Shown here: positions 41,971 to 50,626 of the stretch, one piece after another
Numbering within the stretch: position 1 is the stretch's first letter
Layout: each line of letters begins with the position of its first letter
Source: CAWHYG01 sp963833505
GTDB taxonomy: Bacteria; Eisenbacteria; RBG-16-71-46; CAIMUX01
Direction of reading: 5' to 3'
DNA length: 64,000 nucleotides
Assembly: GCA_963833505.1 (NCBI GenBank)
Contig: CAWHYG010000007.1
Span: 496,001 to 560,000 of the forward strand
Notes under the pieces: model-generated
Seen by the model: only the letters and a program-made list of their open reading frames with translations
Database searches by the model: none
Told to the model about the DNA's origin: nothing
Made by a program: the position numbers and the translations under genes

Positions 41971-42564
41971 CTATTCTCCAGCGCCGACCCTGGATCTCAG
42001 CCACTCGAGCAGCCTTGGGTAGTGATCGTCGAAGTCCTTTCTCGTCAAGCCATAGAAGTGCTCGGCAAGAAATCGCCCGTCCGTATAGACCTGCTCTCTG
42101 AACACGCCCTCCCGGGTGCAACCGAGGTGCTCCAAATGATTGATGATGTCCGTGTTGGTTTCCAGGCACTTGCAGTAGTACTTGTTCAGGCGTAGTTCAT
42201 GAAAACAGTACCGCAGAAGGATGACTTTGGCCTCCAGTCCATACCCCTTGCCTCGGAACTGCCGATAGATGCGTGAACCCGTCTGAAACGTACCACTCTG
42301 GTGATTGACCGAATGCAGGTTGATTCCGCCGACGACAGTGCCATCCAGGGTCTCTATCGTGAACATCGTCCGCTCGCTCCTGCTCTTGAAGTAGGAGTGC
42401 CGTTCAGCGAACTCGGCCGCCTGGACGGTCGTCGCGGGCAGCTGCATCTGGTAGTGCAGCGTCCGAATCGCATCGCTGTCGTGGTCCTCAGCCAACCACA
42501 GGTCCGCGTCCTCAGGGCGAAACTCTCTCAGCCGAACCAACGTGCCTTCCCAGTAATAGCTCAT
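41971..42564 (-). CDS. GNAT-family N-acetyltransferase (RimJ/RimL type)
   Basis: 197 residues from the ATG at 42564 (MSYYWEGTLVRLREFRPEDA); an ATG at 42576 is also in frame. Acetyl-CoA-binding motif A is SRIYRQFRGKGYGLEAKVIL (RxxGxG/A pattern), followed by LNKYYCKCLETNTDIINHLE and LGCTREGVFREQVYTDGRFL, typical of RimL/SpeG-like GNATs. It acetylates an amine on a protein or small molecule; substrate unknown. By eye its codon use is less G+C-biased than the neighbours, suggesting acquisition. Confidence 0.88.
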   Translation of the reverse strand: MSYYWEGTLVRLREFRPEDADLWLAEDHDSDAIRTLHYQMQLPATTVQAAEFAERHSYFKSRSERTMFTIETLDGTVVGGINLHSVNHQSGTFQTGSRIYRQFRGKGYGLEAKVILLRYCFHELRLNKYYCKCLETNTDIINHLEHLGCTREGVFREQVYTDGRFLAEHFYGLTRKDFDDHYPRLLEWLRSRVGAGE

Positions 42565-42658
42565 GCGCTGCCCCATCGGACATCAGCCTCACCCGCAAGT
42601 GCGCCGGCGCTCGGCTGTCCCAGGCCATAGCTGAACAGTGCCATTTGGGCCGGCCGGA

Positions 42659-42928
42659 TCACGCCGCCAACAGCGGCGCGAGGTCTGCCCGTTTGATCGT
42701 CGCCAGTCCGACTTGACTGAGGACGCGGTTCACCGCCCTCAGAGTGACCATCTCCGGGGCTGTGATCTCGATGCCAATGGGTACACCGGCGCGGCTGAAG
42801 TCGACGATCAGGCCCGGCTCGTACCGGACGCTCCGGTAGCTCTTCTGGCCGGCCTTCCGCGGGAGATAGTAGTACGCCGCGATGGCCCGACCGTATCGGA
42901 ACGTAACCTCAAGATAGGGTTGACTCAT
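42659..42928 (-). CDS. DUF2283-like small protein
   Basis: 89 residues, ATG at 42928 after GAGG. The segment SVRYEPGLIVDFSRAGVPIGIEITAPE has the features of DUF2283: an aromatic/acidic N-terminal part, then iVDxxxxGxxxGIEI. Here the N-terminus is LEVTFRYGRAIAAYYYLPRK rather than the more usual DxExDALYI. Function unknown; members are often near toxin-antitoxin genes, but no partner is evident here. Confidence 0.7.
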   Translation of the reverse strand: MSQPYLEVTFRYGRAIAAYYYLPRKAGQKSYRSVRYEPGLIVDFSRAGVPIGIEITAPEMVTLRAVNRVLSQVGLATIKRADLAPLLAA

Positions 42929-42953
42929 CGAAACCTCATTCCACCGTGCAACT

Positions 42954-44052
42954 CTACTCGGACTTGAGCGGCCGGGTCATCAGCTCGTAGAGGGCTCGCT
43001 CCGGCGGGACTCCCTCGAACAGGATCCGCGCCACCTGCCGCGCGATCGGCATCTCCACGCCGGTCCGCTCGGCCAGCGTGTTGGCCGCCCGCGACGTCCG
43101 CACTCCCTCGACCACCATGCCGATCCGCTCGAGCGCCGCCTGCACCGGCTCGCCGCGCCCGAGGGCCTCCCCCAGCATGTGATTCCGGCTGAGCGGGCTT
43201 GTGCAGGTGGTCACGAGATCTCCGACTCCGGCCAATCCCAGGAAGGTCTCGGCGCGCGCGCCCAGCGCTTCTCCCAGACGGCGGATCTCCGCGAGGCCGC
43301 GCGTCAACAGGGCGCCTCGGGCGTTCTGTCCGAGGTTCAGCCCGTCGGCGATCCCCGCCGCGAGCGCGACCACGTTCTTGAGCGACGTGCCGAGCTCGAC
43401 CCCCAGAGGATCGCCACTGGTGTACACCCGGAACCGCTCCGTGGCAAAGAGCCGCTGGATCCGCTCCGCCGCCGCGACATCCTCGGAGGCGGCCAGGATC
43501 ACCGAAGGCTTCTCCTGGGCAACCTCCAGGGCGAGGCTGGGACCGGCCAGCACGACGATCGGTCCAAGGTCCGAGCCGCAGACTTCGCGCAGGACGCCGC
43601 TCATCGTGAGGCAGGTGTCCTCTTCCAGGCCCTTGGTCGCTACGACCCAGACCGCGGGGCTACGACCACGCATGCGTTCCAGAAGCTGCCGTAGACCATG
43701 AGAGGGAACGGCCAGGATGGCGGTCCCGTTCTTTGGATCGGGCGGCGTTTCTTCAGAAACCACCTCAACAATATCTGGTAACATGATGTTCGGCAAATGA
43801 ATGGGAGCGAGATCTCTTGCGGCCAGCCTGTGGTATTGTTGGGGATCCAGATCCCAGATTCGGACCGGGAGTCCCTTTCGAGCCAGAATGAACCGCCAGG
43901 GTCGATCCCCAGGCGCCGCCGCCGTAGATGGTGATCGGGGGAAAGTCGGGAAGCTGGGAGACATTGGCGGACCCGGGCGTCTGGTCGCGGTCGAGACTTC
44001 GCTCGCGACCCCTCTCGCCCGTACCTGCTGGAGTGTCGGCGCCCGGCGTCAC
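42954..44052 (-). CDS. gpsA: NAD(P)-dependent glycerol-3-phosphate dehydrogenase, frameshifted near the N-terminus
   Basis: Makes sn-glycerol-3-phosphate for phospholipids. The nucleotide-binding motif ITIYGGGAWGSTLAVH is in one frame (start GTG at 44052 after AGAGG, ~40 residues of leader). LARKGLPVRIWDLDP and the rest are in another. Removing one T (plus strand AA at 43887-43888) joins them as TLAVHLARKGLPVRIWD and yields exactly 366 codons. Later motifs are intact: WVVATKGLEEDT, VVLAGPSLALEVA, LGTSLKNVVALAAGIADGL (catalytic Lys), and GDLVTTCTSPLSRN. A base-call error is likely since gpsA is usually needed. It follows plsY by ~34 bp, a normal pairing. Confidence 0.88.
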
Positions 44053-44086
44053 ATCAGCCTCTGACTGCTCGAACGCAACCTCGACA

Positions 44087-44947
44087 TCACGTCGGCCTCG
44101 TCCCGCTGCGTCGCCCAGGGGCCTCGCGTCGCCTGCCCATGTCTCTGCCAGAAGAGACCCCGCTTGGATCGCCGTCATGTCGCGGCGGTGGCGTCCCTTG
44201 TCCGCCAGCGGCGCCACGGCCCCGGAGATCCAAGGGCCTCTCCTCACCCCGCGCCAGCCGCGCCAGGTTCGGGCGGTGGCGGAGGACGAGAACCACCATG
44301 GTCAGCACCGCGAAACCGAGCACGGTTCTCGTCCCTGCGCCTCCATGAGGACTCAGCAACGCCACCGCGATCGGCAGTGCGATGGCGGCGGCGATGGAGC
44401 CCGCCGAGACGATGCGGGTCGCGGCGAAGACGATGATCCAGACCCCCATCGCCGCCGCGAAAGGCAACGGCGCGAGCGCGCCCCAGCCCCCGGCGGCGGC
44501 CGCCACGCCTTTGCCCCCGCGGAAGCCGGCGAACGGGCTGAAGGAATGGCCGAGCACCGCGGCGGTCAAGCCGAGCAATCCTGCCCAGGCCCGGATGGCG
44601 CTGAATGCCGGGCCGGCCTGCGAGGCGATCGGCGCCATCCCGGCCCAGGCCTGTGCGGCACCGAACAACGGCGCGATTCCAGCCTGCGAGGCCGCGCCCC
44701 CACTCGCCGCCAGCACAATGGCACGGGCAAGAAACACCGCTCCGACGCCCTTCGCGGCATCGAGCAGAAGCACGGCGATGCCCCACCGGGGTCCGAGCAC
44801 GCGGTAGACGTTCGTCGCCCCGAGGTTTCCTGATCCGTAGTTGCGGACGTCAAGGCCGCGAACCATCCGGCCGATCCAGAGACCCCACGGCAGCGAGCCG
44901 AGGAGGAACGCCGCAAGTCCGGCCACGATCCAGCGCAGGATGTTCAT
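44087..44947 (-). CDS. plsY: Glycerol-3-phosphate acyltransferase PlsY
   Basis: 286 residues, integral inner-membrane enzyme transferring an acyl group from acyl-phosphate to glycerol-3-phosphate. Motifs: FLLGSLPWGLWIGR, DVRNYGSGNLGATNVYRVLG, GHSFSPFAGFRGGKGVA, plus several hydrophobic helices. The last ~45 residues (after RHRPNLARLARGEERP) are a Gly/Arg/Pro-rich extension not normal for PlsY, which is ~200 residues. Just upstream of gpsA, so the pair supplies the first steps of phospholipid synthesis, and directly downstream of der. Confidence 0.95.
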   Translation of the reverse strand: MNILRWIVAGLAAFLLGSLPWGLWIGRMVRGLDVRNYGSGNLGATNVYRVLGPRWGIAVLLLDAAKGVGAVFLARAIVLAASGGAASQAGIAPLFGAAQAWAGMAPIASQAGPAFSAIRAWAGLLGLTAAVLGHSFSPFAGFRGGKGVAAAAGGWGALAPLPFAAAMGVWIIVFAATRIVSAGSIAAAIALPIAVALLSPHGGAGTRTVLGFAVLTMVVLVLRHRPNLARLARGEERPLDLRGRGAAGGQGTPPPRHDGDPSGVSSGRDMGRRREAPGRRSGTRPT

Positions 44948-45088
44948 CCGCGTCTTCTCGAGAGGATCCAGCGCAGAGTGATCATCGGCGCTTCCTCGAC
45001 ACGATGCCGCGAAGGAACATCATCCGCCTCGACCACGGCGTCCGGCTGCCGTAGGTCTGCGACGATGCGATCGCCGACCGGTGCGCGT

Positions 45089-46411
<1,323 letters not shown>

Positions 46412-46469
46412 GTAGCTCCCCCTTGGATCCATCCGGGACGCCCAGAACATTCCGCGACCCGTTCAGCGG

Positions 46470-46592
46470 AGGGTCGGACCGGCTTTCCGGGCCAATACGT
46501 CCGATCCCCGCTGGACCCGTCCAGGGCATGCGGTGATCGATCGACCGAGAGTCGAGCCGGCTTCCCGGCCCGCGGGTCCGATCCCCGTTGGC
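46470..46592. repeat. Two imperfect ~45-bp copies upstream of der
   Basis: Copies at about 46470-46514 and 46548-46591 share GAG(G/A)GTCG, CCGGCTT(T/C)CCGG and GTCCGATCCCCG(C/T)TGG, 77-78 bp apart. They lie in the intergenic region before der and touch the DUF512 stop. Confidence 0.7.
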
Positions 46593-47867
46593 CTACCAGA
46601 ACCGATCGCGAAACCCGACCTGGATCGGCGTTCCCAGAAGCTCTTCCAGGCCTCGCAGGCTCAGGTCATCCAAGAAGACATTGTCCTCATTCAGGGTCGC
46701 GGGGGGAAGCAGAACGAGATCCCCGAGGTCGCGCCCGCGGCAGGCCGCGGCGATGTCCCGCCCGGTCAGGAGGCCCGAAACCGTGACCTTGCGGCCGAAG
46801 AAATCATTGTGGACCCCGACGAAATCCACCGCAAGCGGCTCTCCCGTGCGGGCGAGCTTGTCGCGCACCGCGTTTTCCAGCGTTTCCCGGAACAGATCGG
46901 CGGTGACGAGAGTGACTCTCGCGCAGCCGCGCCTCCCGGCCTCCGGAAAGACCGTTCGCAGGCGGGACAGGCGGTTCAGGAAATGCCGGGTCATGCCGAT
47001 GCCGTTCTCGATCTGCGGATAGCCGTCGTACCAGGTCTCGGGAGGGACGGCGCGGCCGAGCAGGCGATACCACTCGTCGGCCAGATAGATGAAGCGGATG
47101 CCCCAGCGCGCATGGAACTCCCGTTGCCAGGCGCCGGCTGAGGCCAGGATCCGCTCCGCCAGCTTCGGAGTCACCGGATCGAGCGCGACCAGGCCCTCGC
47201 GATGATCGGTCATCCCGAGCGGAACGACGGCCAGCGACTGCACCGCGGGATGGTAGGCCGCCAGATCCCGGACGGTCTTCTCGAGGTCAGCGCCGTCGTT
47301 GTATCCCGGGCAGAGGACGATCTGCGTGTGCATGACGATGCCGCTGTCCCGGAAGTAGTCGAGGGTCGGCATGATGTCGCGTTCGACCTTCTGCCTGAGC
47401 AGGCGGCGGCGGATCGCGGGATCGGTCGAGTGGACCGAGATGTAGAGCGGAGACAAGTGCTGCTCGACGATCCGCTGGATCTCCCATTCCTTCATGTTCG
47501 TCAGGGTGACGAAATTTCCGTGGAGAAAGGAGAGCCGGTAATCCTCGTCCTTGACGTAGAGGGTCTGGCGCATGCCCGCCGGATTCTGGTCGATGAAGCA
47601 GAAGACGCAGGCGTTTCCGCAGAGCCGGGTGCGAAGCGGCGCGAAGGAGAGGCCGAGATCGGGCCCGCCGTCCCGCGCCACCGCGATTTCCTGAGCGCCC
47701 GCGTCTCGGAGGATCTCGATCTGGACGTCTCCCTCGTCCCCGACATGGAAATGGAAATCCAGGAGGTCGCGGACCGGCTGTCCGTTCACCTTCGTGATCC
47801 GGTCGCCGGCTCGAAGGCCCGCGAGGGCCGCGGGCGATTCCTCATGGATGGAGTCGATCTGAAGCAC
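46593..47867 (-). CDS. DUF512 radical-SAM/PDZ protein
   Basis: 424 residues from a GTG at 47867. N-terminal PDZ-like domain (PAALAGLRAGDRITKVNGQP, about 12-35), then a radical-SAM-like core with a variant cluster motif LCGNACVFCFIDQNP (Cys spacing CxxxCxxC), and the C-terminal DUF512 region (VTLVTADLFRETLENAVRDK; DLVLLPPATLNEDNVFLDDL). Members are often next to der across bacteria, as here, but their reaction is unknown. Strongly conserved; function is an open question. Confidence 0.88.
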   Translation of the reverse strand: MLQIDSIHEESPAALAGLRAGDRITKVNGQPVRDLLDFHFHVGDEGDVQIEILRDAGAQEIAVARDGGPDLGLSFAPLRTRLCGNACVFCFIDQNPAGMRQTLYVKDEDYRLSFLHGNFVTLTNMKEWEIQRIVEQHLSPLYISVHSTDPAIRRRLLRQKVERDIMPTLDYFRDSGIVMHTQIVLCPGYNDGADLEKTVRDLAAYHPAVQSLAVVPLGMTDHREGLVALDPVTPKLAERILASAGAWQREFHARWGIRFIYLADEWYRLLGRAVPPETWYDGYPQIENGIGMTRHFLNRLSRLRTVFPEAGRRGCARVTLVTADLFRETLENAVRDKLARTGEPLAVDFVGVHNDFFGRKVTVSGLLTGRDIAAACRGRDLGDLVLLPPATLNEDNVFLDDLSLRGLEELLGTPIQVGFRDRFW

Positions 47868-48133
47868 GCTGCTGTCTTTCCCCTACGCTCTGTCTCATTG
47901 CCCGTCCGCACCGCGGCGCACGCCCGCCGCGCTCGGGTTCCTCGCGGCCCGCATGCGCCACCTATCGTCCCGGCCGTCGATCCGCAGAGGGTCCAGCGGA
48001 GGCCCTCGATGACCCGCCTTCAAGGCCTTCGCGGTGCCAACGCCCGCAACGCGGGTTCTCCTTCGGAAAGGCCAACCCGAAACCATCCGCGAATTCGTCG
48101 GCTGGGAAAAGGGGAATATCGGATGACCGAGAA

Positions 48134-48208
48134 TGGAGCGGGCGACGGGATTTGAACCCGCGACTCCCAGCTTGGGAAGCTAGTACTCTACCGCTGAGTT
48201 ACGCCCGC
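48134..48208 (-). tRNA. tRNA-Gly (anticodon CCC)
   Basis: Minus-strand cloverleaf with acceptor GCGGGCG/CGCCCGC, anticodon stem CTAGC/GCTGG and loop TTCCCAA (anticodon CCC), T arm GCGGG-TTCAAAT-CCCGT, encoded CCA at 48134-48136. Confidence 0.95.
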
Positions 48209-48514
48209 TCAACGATCTGCAAAGCCGCAAAAGCAACGCTAGGAGGCGTGGGGGAGCTTGTCAAGCGCCCTTGTGACCTGGATGGCGGCGGTCGAGTCCC
48301 CCTCCCACCATCTCCGACCTCTGGAATCCGCACGGCGGCGGCGTCCGAAGGGAAGTCCAGGGTGTCCGCCTGCGTCGCCTAAAGAGAGATGCAGCGAATC
48401 AGTTTGCGGCGGCGGAAACGCACATGACCTCGATTTGAGGATGACCGCCTTCCCGATCGGCTCTTGGGGGAGGCATTCGATCCAGACTGTCGTTGCAACC
48501 GATGAGGTGAAATC
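48209..48514. other. About 300 bp with no gene; leader of the next secreted protein
   Basis: No supported frame. It ends with GAGGTG 4-9 nt before the ATG at 48515. No clear sigma-70 boxes or terminator seen. Confidence 0.4.
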
Positions 48515-49486
48515 ATGCAATCCAATAGAGACCAGACCTGGAAGACTCCGATTCCCCGGCGACTTCGCCGCCCCGAGCGGCGGATGGCGCAACCTAGGGT
48601 GGGAGGCTCGAACGGATCGGGTGTTGCGATCCCAGATCACGGAAGGCGCTTCGGCGCGGTCCTTGGCCTGGCGCTCGTCCTGGCCATGACCGCCGCGTTC
48701 ACGCCGGTCGCCCGGGCGGGCAACGGTAATCCGGCCTATACGTTTTGGGACACGAACAAGAACGTCATCCCGTCCGGACAGATCGCGCTGGATTTCTGGT
48801 GGATCAAGGACGGCGACAACAAGGTCACGAAGAAGACAGGACTGGGACCGATCAACGCCGGGCTCAATCGCAAGGCCCAGGACATAGCGGATGACGCCCT
48901 TATCCTGCTGAGCAGCGACCCGGACATCAGCAAGGACTGGGACTTCGCGGTGGTCGGGGTGCCCAAGGGAAATCCGACGAAGTGGGTGGTCCAGGGAACG
49001 CCGAAAGCGAACCGGAAGCCGGTGATGAAGCTCGCCAAGGCGGCTGCGGTCAAGATCTGGGTCAAGGTCGGGTATGCCGGCGCGATCGATCCGGTGTTCG
49101 GTCTGGCCCAGTGGGACGTGACCGGAGAGGCCAGCAACGCGGACACCGGAAGCGTCGTGATCGGGATCGCCGGGACCGAATTCAGCACCAGCACGACGGA
49201 TCAATACGGCGCCCCGAAGAGCATCGATGCCATCAAGCAGGACCTGTTGTCCGCCCTGATCTCGTACGGCTATTCTTCGGCCTACATCGATCCGGACACC
49301 GGGTTGGTCAGCATTCCCAATGTGGAGTTGGGGGATCCTCTCGCCACCGATGGCGCGGACGTCGGGGCGTCGTTCACCTCTTTCGATGCCGACTTGGGCG
49401 GATCCGCGCAGGTGCAGGTGCCGGACGTCGGGCCGGTGCCGGTTCAGACCTCAAGCTGGGGGAAGATCAAGTCGCTCTTCCATTGA
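48515..49486 (+). CDS. Secreted protein of unknown function
   Basis: 323 residues; ATG at 48515 with GAGGTG upstream. A long basic leader (~45 residues) precedes a signal peptide (FGAVLGLALVLAMTAAFTPV ARAG). The mature part begins NGNPAYTFWDTNKNVIPSG and is hydrophilic, with Gly/Asp-rich, strand-prone segments (VVIGIAGTEFSTSTTDQYGA; TSFDADLGGSAQVQVPDVGP). No cysteines stand out, no lipobox, no recognisable domain. Probably exported to the periplasm or surface. Convergent with miaA, separated by a strong hairpin. Confidence 0.7.
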   Translation: MQSNRDQTWKTPIPRRLRRPERRMAQPRVGGSNGSGVAIPDHGRRFGAVLGLALVLAMTAAFTPVARAGNGNPAYTFWDTNKNVIPSGQIALDFWWIKDGDNKVTKKTGLGPINAGLNRKAQDIADDALILLSSDPDISKDWDFAVVGVPKGNPTKWVVQGTPKANRKPVMKLAKAAAVKIWVKVGYAGAIDPVFGLAQWDVTGEASNADTGSVVIGIAGTEFSTSTTDQYGAPKSIDAIKQDLLSALISYGYSSAYIDPDTGLVSIPNVELGDPLATDGADVGASFTSFDADLGGSAQVQVPDVGPVPVQTSSWGKIKSLFH

Positions 49487-49519
49487 GGCGGCAGCAGCGC
49501 ATCCGTGCATCCCGGAACA

Positions 49520-49555
49520 GAGGTCCCGCCCGCCGAAGCTCGGGGGCGGGATCTC
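49520..49555. terminator. Bidirectional hairpin between convergent genes
   Basis: Stem of 12 positions (GAGGTCCCGCCC with GGGCGGGATCTC, one G-T mismatch) around a 12-nt loop, sitting between the stop of the secreted protein gene (49486) and touching the miaA stop (49555). No T-run, as often in G+C-rich genomes. Confidence 0.6.
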
Positions 49556-50622
49556 TAGACGAATGCTTCCACTCGCCGGGCAACCTCCTCCGCCGTCTCC
49601 CCCGCCTCGATCCGCAACTCGATGGGCGACTCCAGTCGATGCCGGAACCACGTCTCCTGCCGCTTGGCATACCGGCGCGAGTTGCGGACGAAGGCTTCGA
49701 CGCAGACCTCCAGCGGCTGGCCGGAAAGGACCTGCGGAACGAACTCCCGATAACCGACGGTGCGCAGGCCCGGCGCGTCCGGAGGCATGCCGGACGCAAG
49801 CAGGGCGCGCACCTCGTCGATCAGGCCTGCTTCGAGCATCCGCCGGCAGCGGGTCTCGATCCTCCGATAGAGGTCGGCTCGATCCCGAGTGAGCACGATC
49901 GCCGGAATCCGGGACGGCGGCGCATCCTCGGGCCAGGAAACGCGCCGCTCTTCGCGCAGGAGGCGGCTCATGGGCGCCCCGGTGATCACCGCGACCTCGA
50001 GCGCCCGCGCAATTCGCTGCCGGTCGTTCGGCGGCAGACGCGCCGCCGTTTCCGGATCGACCGCCTCGAGGCGCCGGTAAAGTCCGGCGACGCCTTCTTC
50101 CTCTGCGATGCGATCGTGGAGGGCGCGCACCTTCGGATCCGCGGCCGGCAGCGGATGGAGCCCGCGCGTGAGAGCCTCCCAGTAGAAGCCGGTGCCGCCG
50201 ACGGCAAGAGCCCGCCGCCCCGAGGCCGCAAGGCGGTCGAGCGCTTCCAGCGCCATCGCGCGATACCGGCCGGCAGAGCTGGCCTCCTCCGGATCGAGAC
50301 AGTCGATCAGAAGGTGCTCGACGCGGGCGCGCTCCGAGGGAGTTGGCTTGGCCGTGCCGATCTCGAGCCGGCGATAGATCTGGCGGCTGTCGACCGAGAG
50401 GAGCGCGCAGCCGAGGCGCTCGGCCAGCAGGAGCGCGACCTCCGACTTCCCCACTCCGGTCGGGCCGGTGATGAACGCGCCGAGAACGCCACCCAGACGC
50501 CCGGTGGCACCGTCCTCGCATCCAGCGGCCCCGACCACGCGCCCCGTGGCGCCATCCTCGCATCCAGCGGTCCCGCCCGCGCGACCGGTGGCTCCGTCCT
50601 CTCGTCCAGCAGCCCCGACCAC
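49555..50622 (-). CDS. miaA: tRNA dimethylallyltransferase
   Basis: About 355 residues if the GTG at 50622, 4 nt after the mutL stop, is used; open sequence continues upstream inside mutL. MiaA adds an isopentenyl group to A37 of tRNAs reading UNN codons. Signatures: P-loop FITGPTGVGKSEVALLLAER, LLSVDSRQIYRRLEIGTAKP, VGGTGFYWEALTRGL, and RYAKRQETWFR. The first ~35 residues are Gly/Ala repeats (GATGRxxGxxGCED) encoded by a tandem DNA repeat and are not part of the normal enzyme. mutL-miaA is a conserved order. Confidence 0.95.
   Translation of the reverse strand: MVGAAGREDGATGRAGGTAGCEDGATGRVVGAAGCEDGATGRLGGVLGAFITGPTGVGKSEVALLLAERLGCALLSVDSRQIYRRLEIGTAKPTPSERARVEHLLIDCLDPEEASSAGRYRAMALEALDRLAASGRRALAVGGTGFYWEALTRGLHPLPAADPKVRALHDRIAEEEGVAGLYRRLEAVDPETAARLPPNDRQRIARALEVAVITGAPMSRLLREERRVSWPEDAPPSRIPAIVLTRDRADLYRRIETRCRRMLEAGLIDEVRALLASGMPPDAPGLRTVGYREFVPQVLSGQPLEVCVEAFVRNSRRYAKRQETWFRHRLESPIELRIEAGETAEEVARRVEAFV
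50490..50622 (-). repeat. Tandem ~45-bp repeat at the miaA 5' end
   Basis: Three to four degenerate copies, each reading on the minus strand as GGGGC(T/C)GCTGGA then GAGGA(C/T)GG and GCCAC(C/G)GG. In frame they encode GCEDGATGR-type peptides directly ahead of the P-loop domain. Confidence 0.8.
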
Positions 50623-50626
50623 GTGC

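Noticed and set aside
48258..48689. 143-residue plus-strand frame before the secreted protein
   Set aside because: Overlaps the better-supported gene at 48515 and has no family features.
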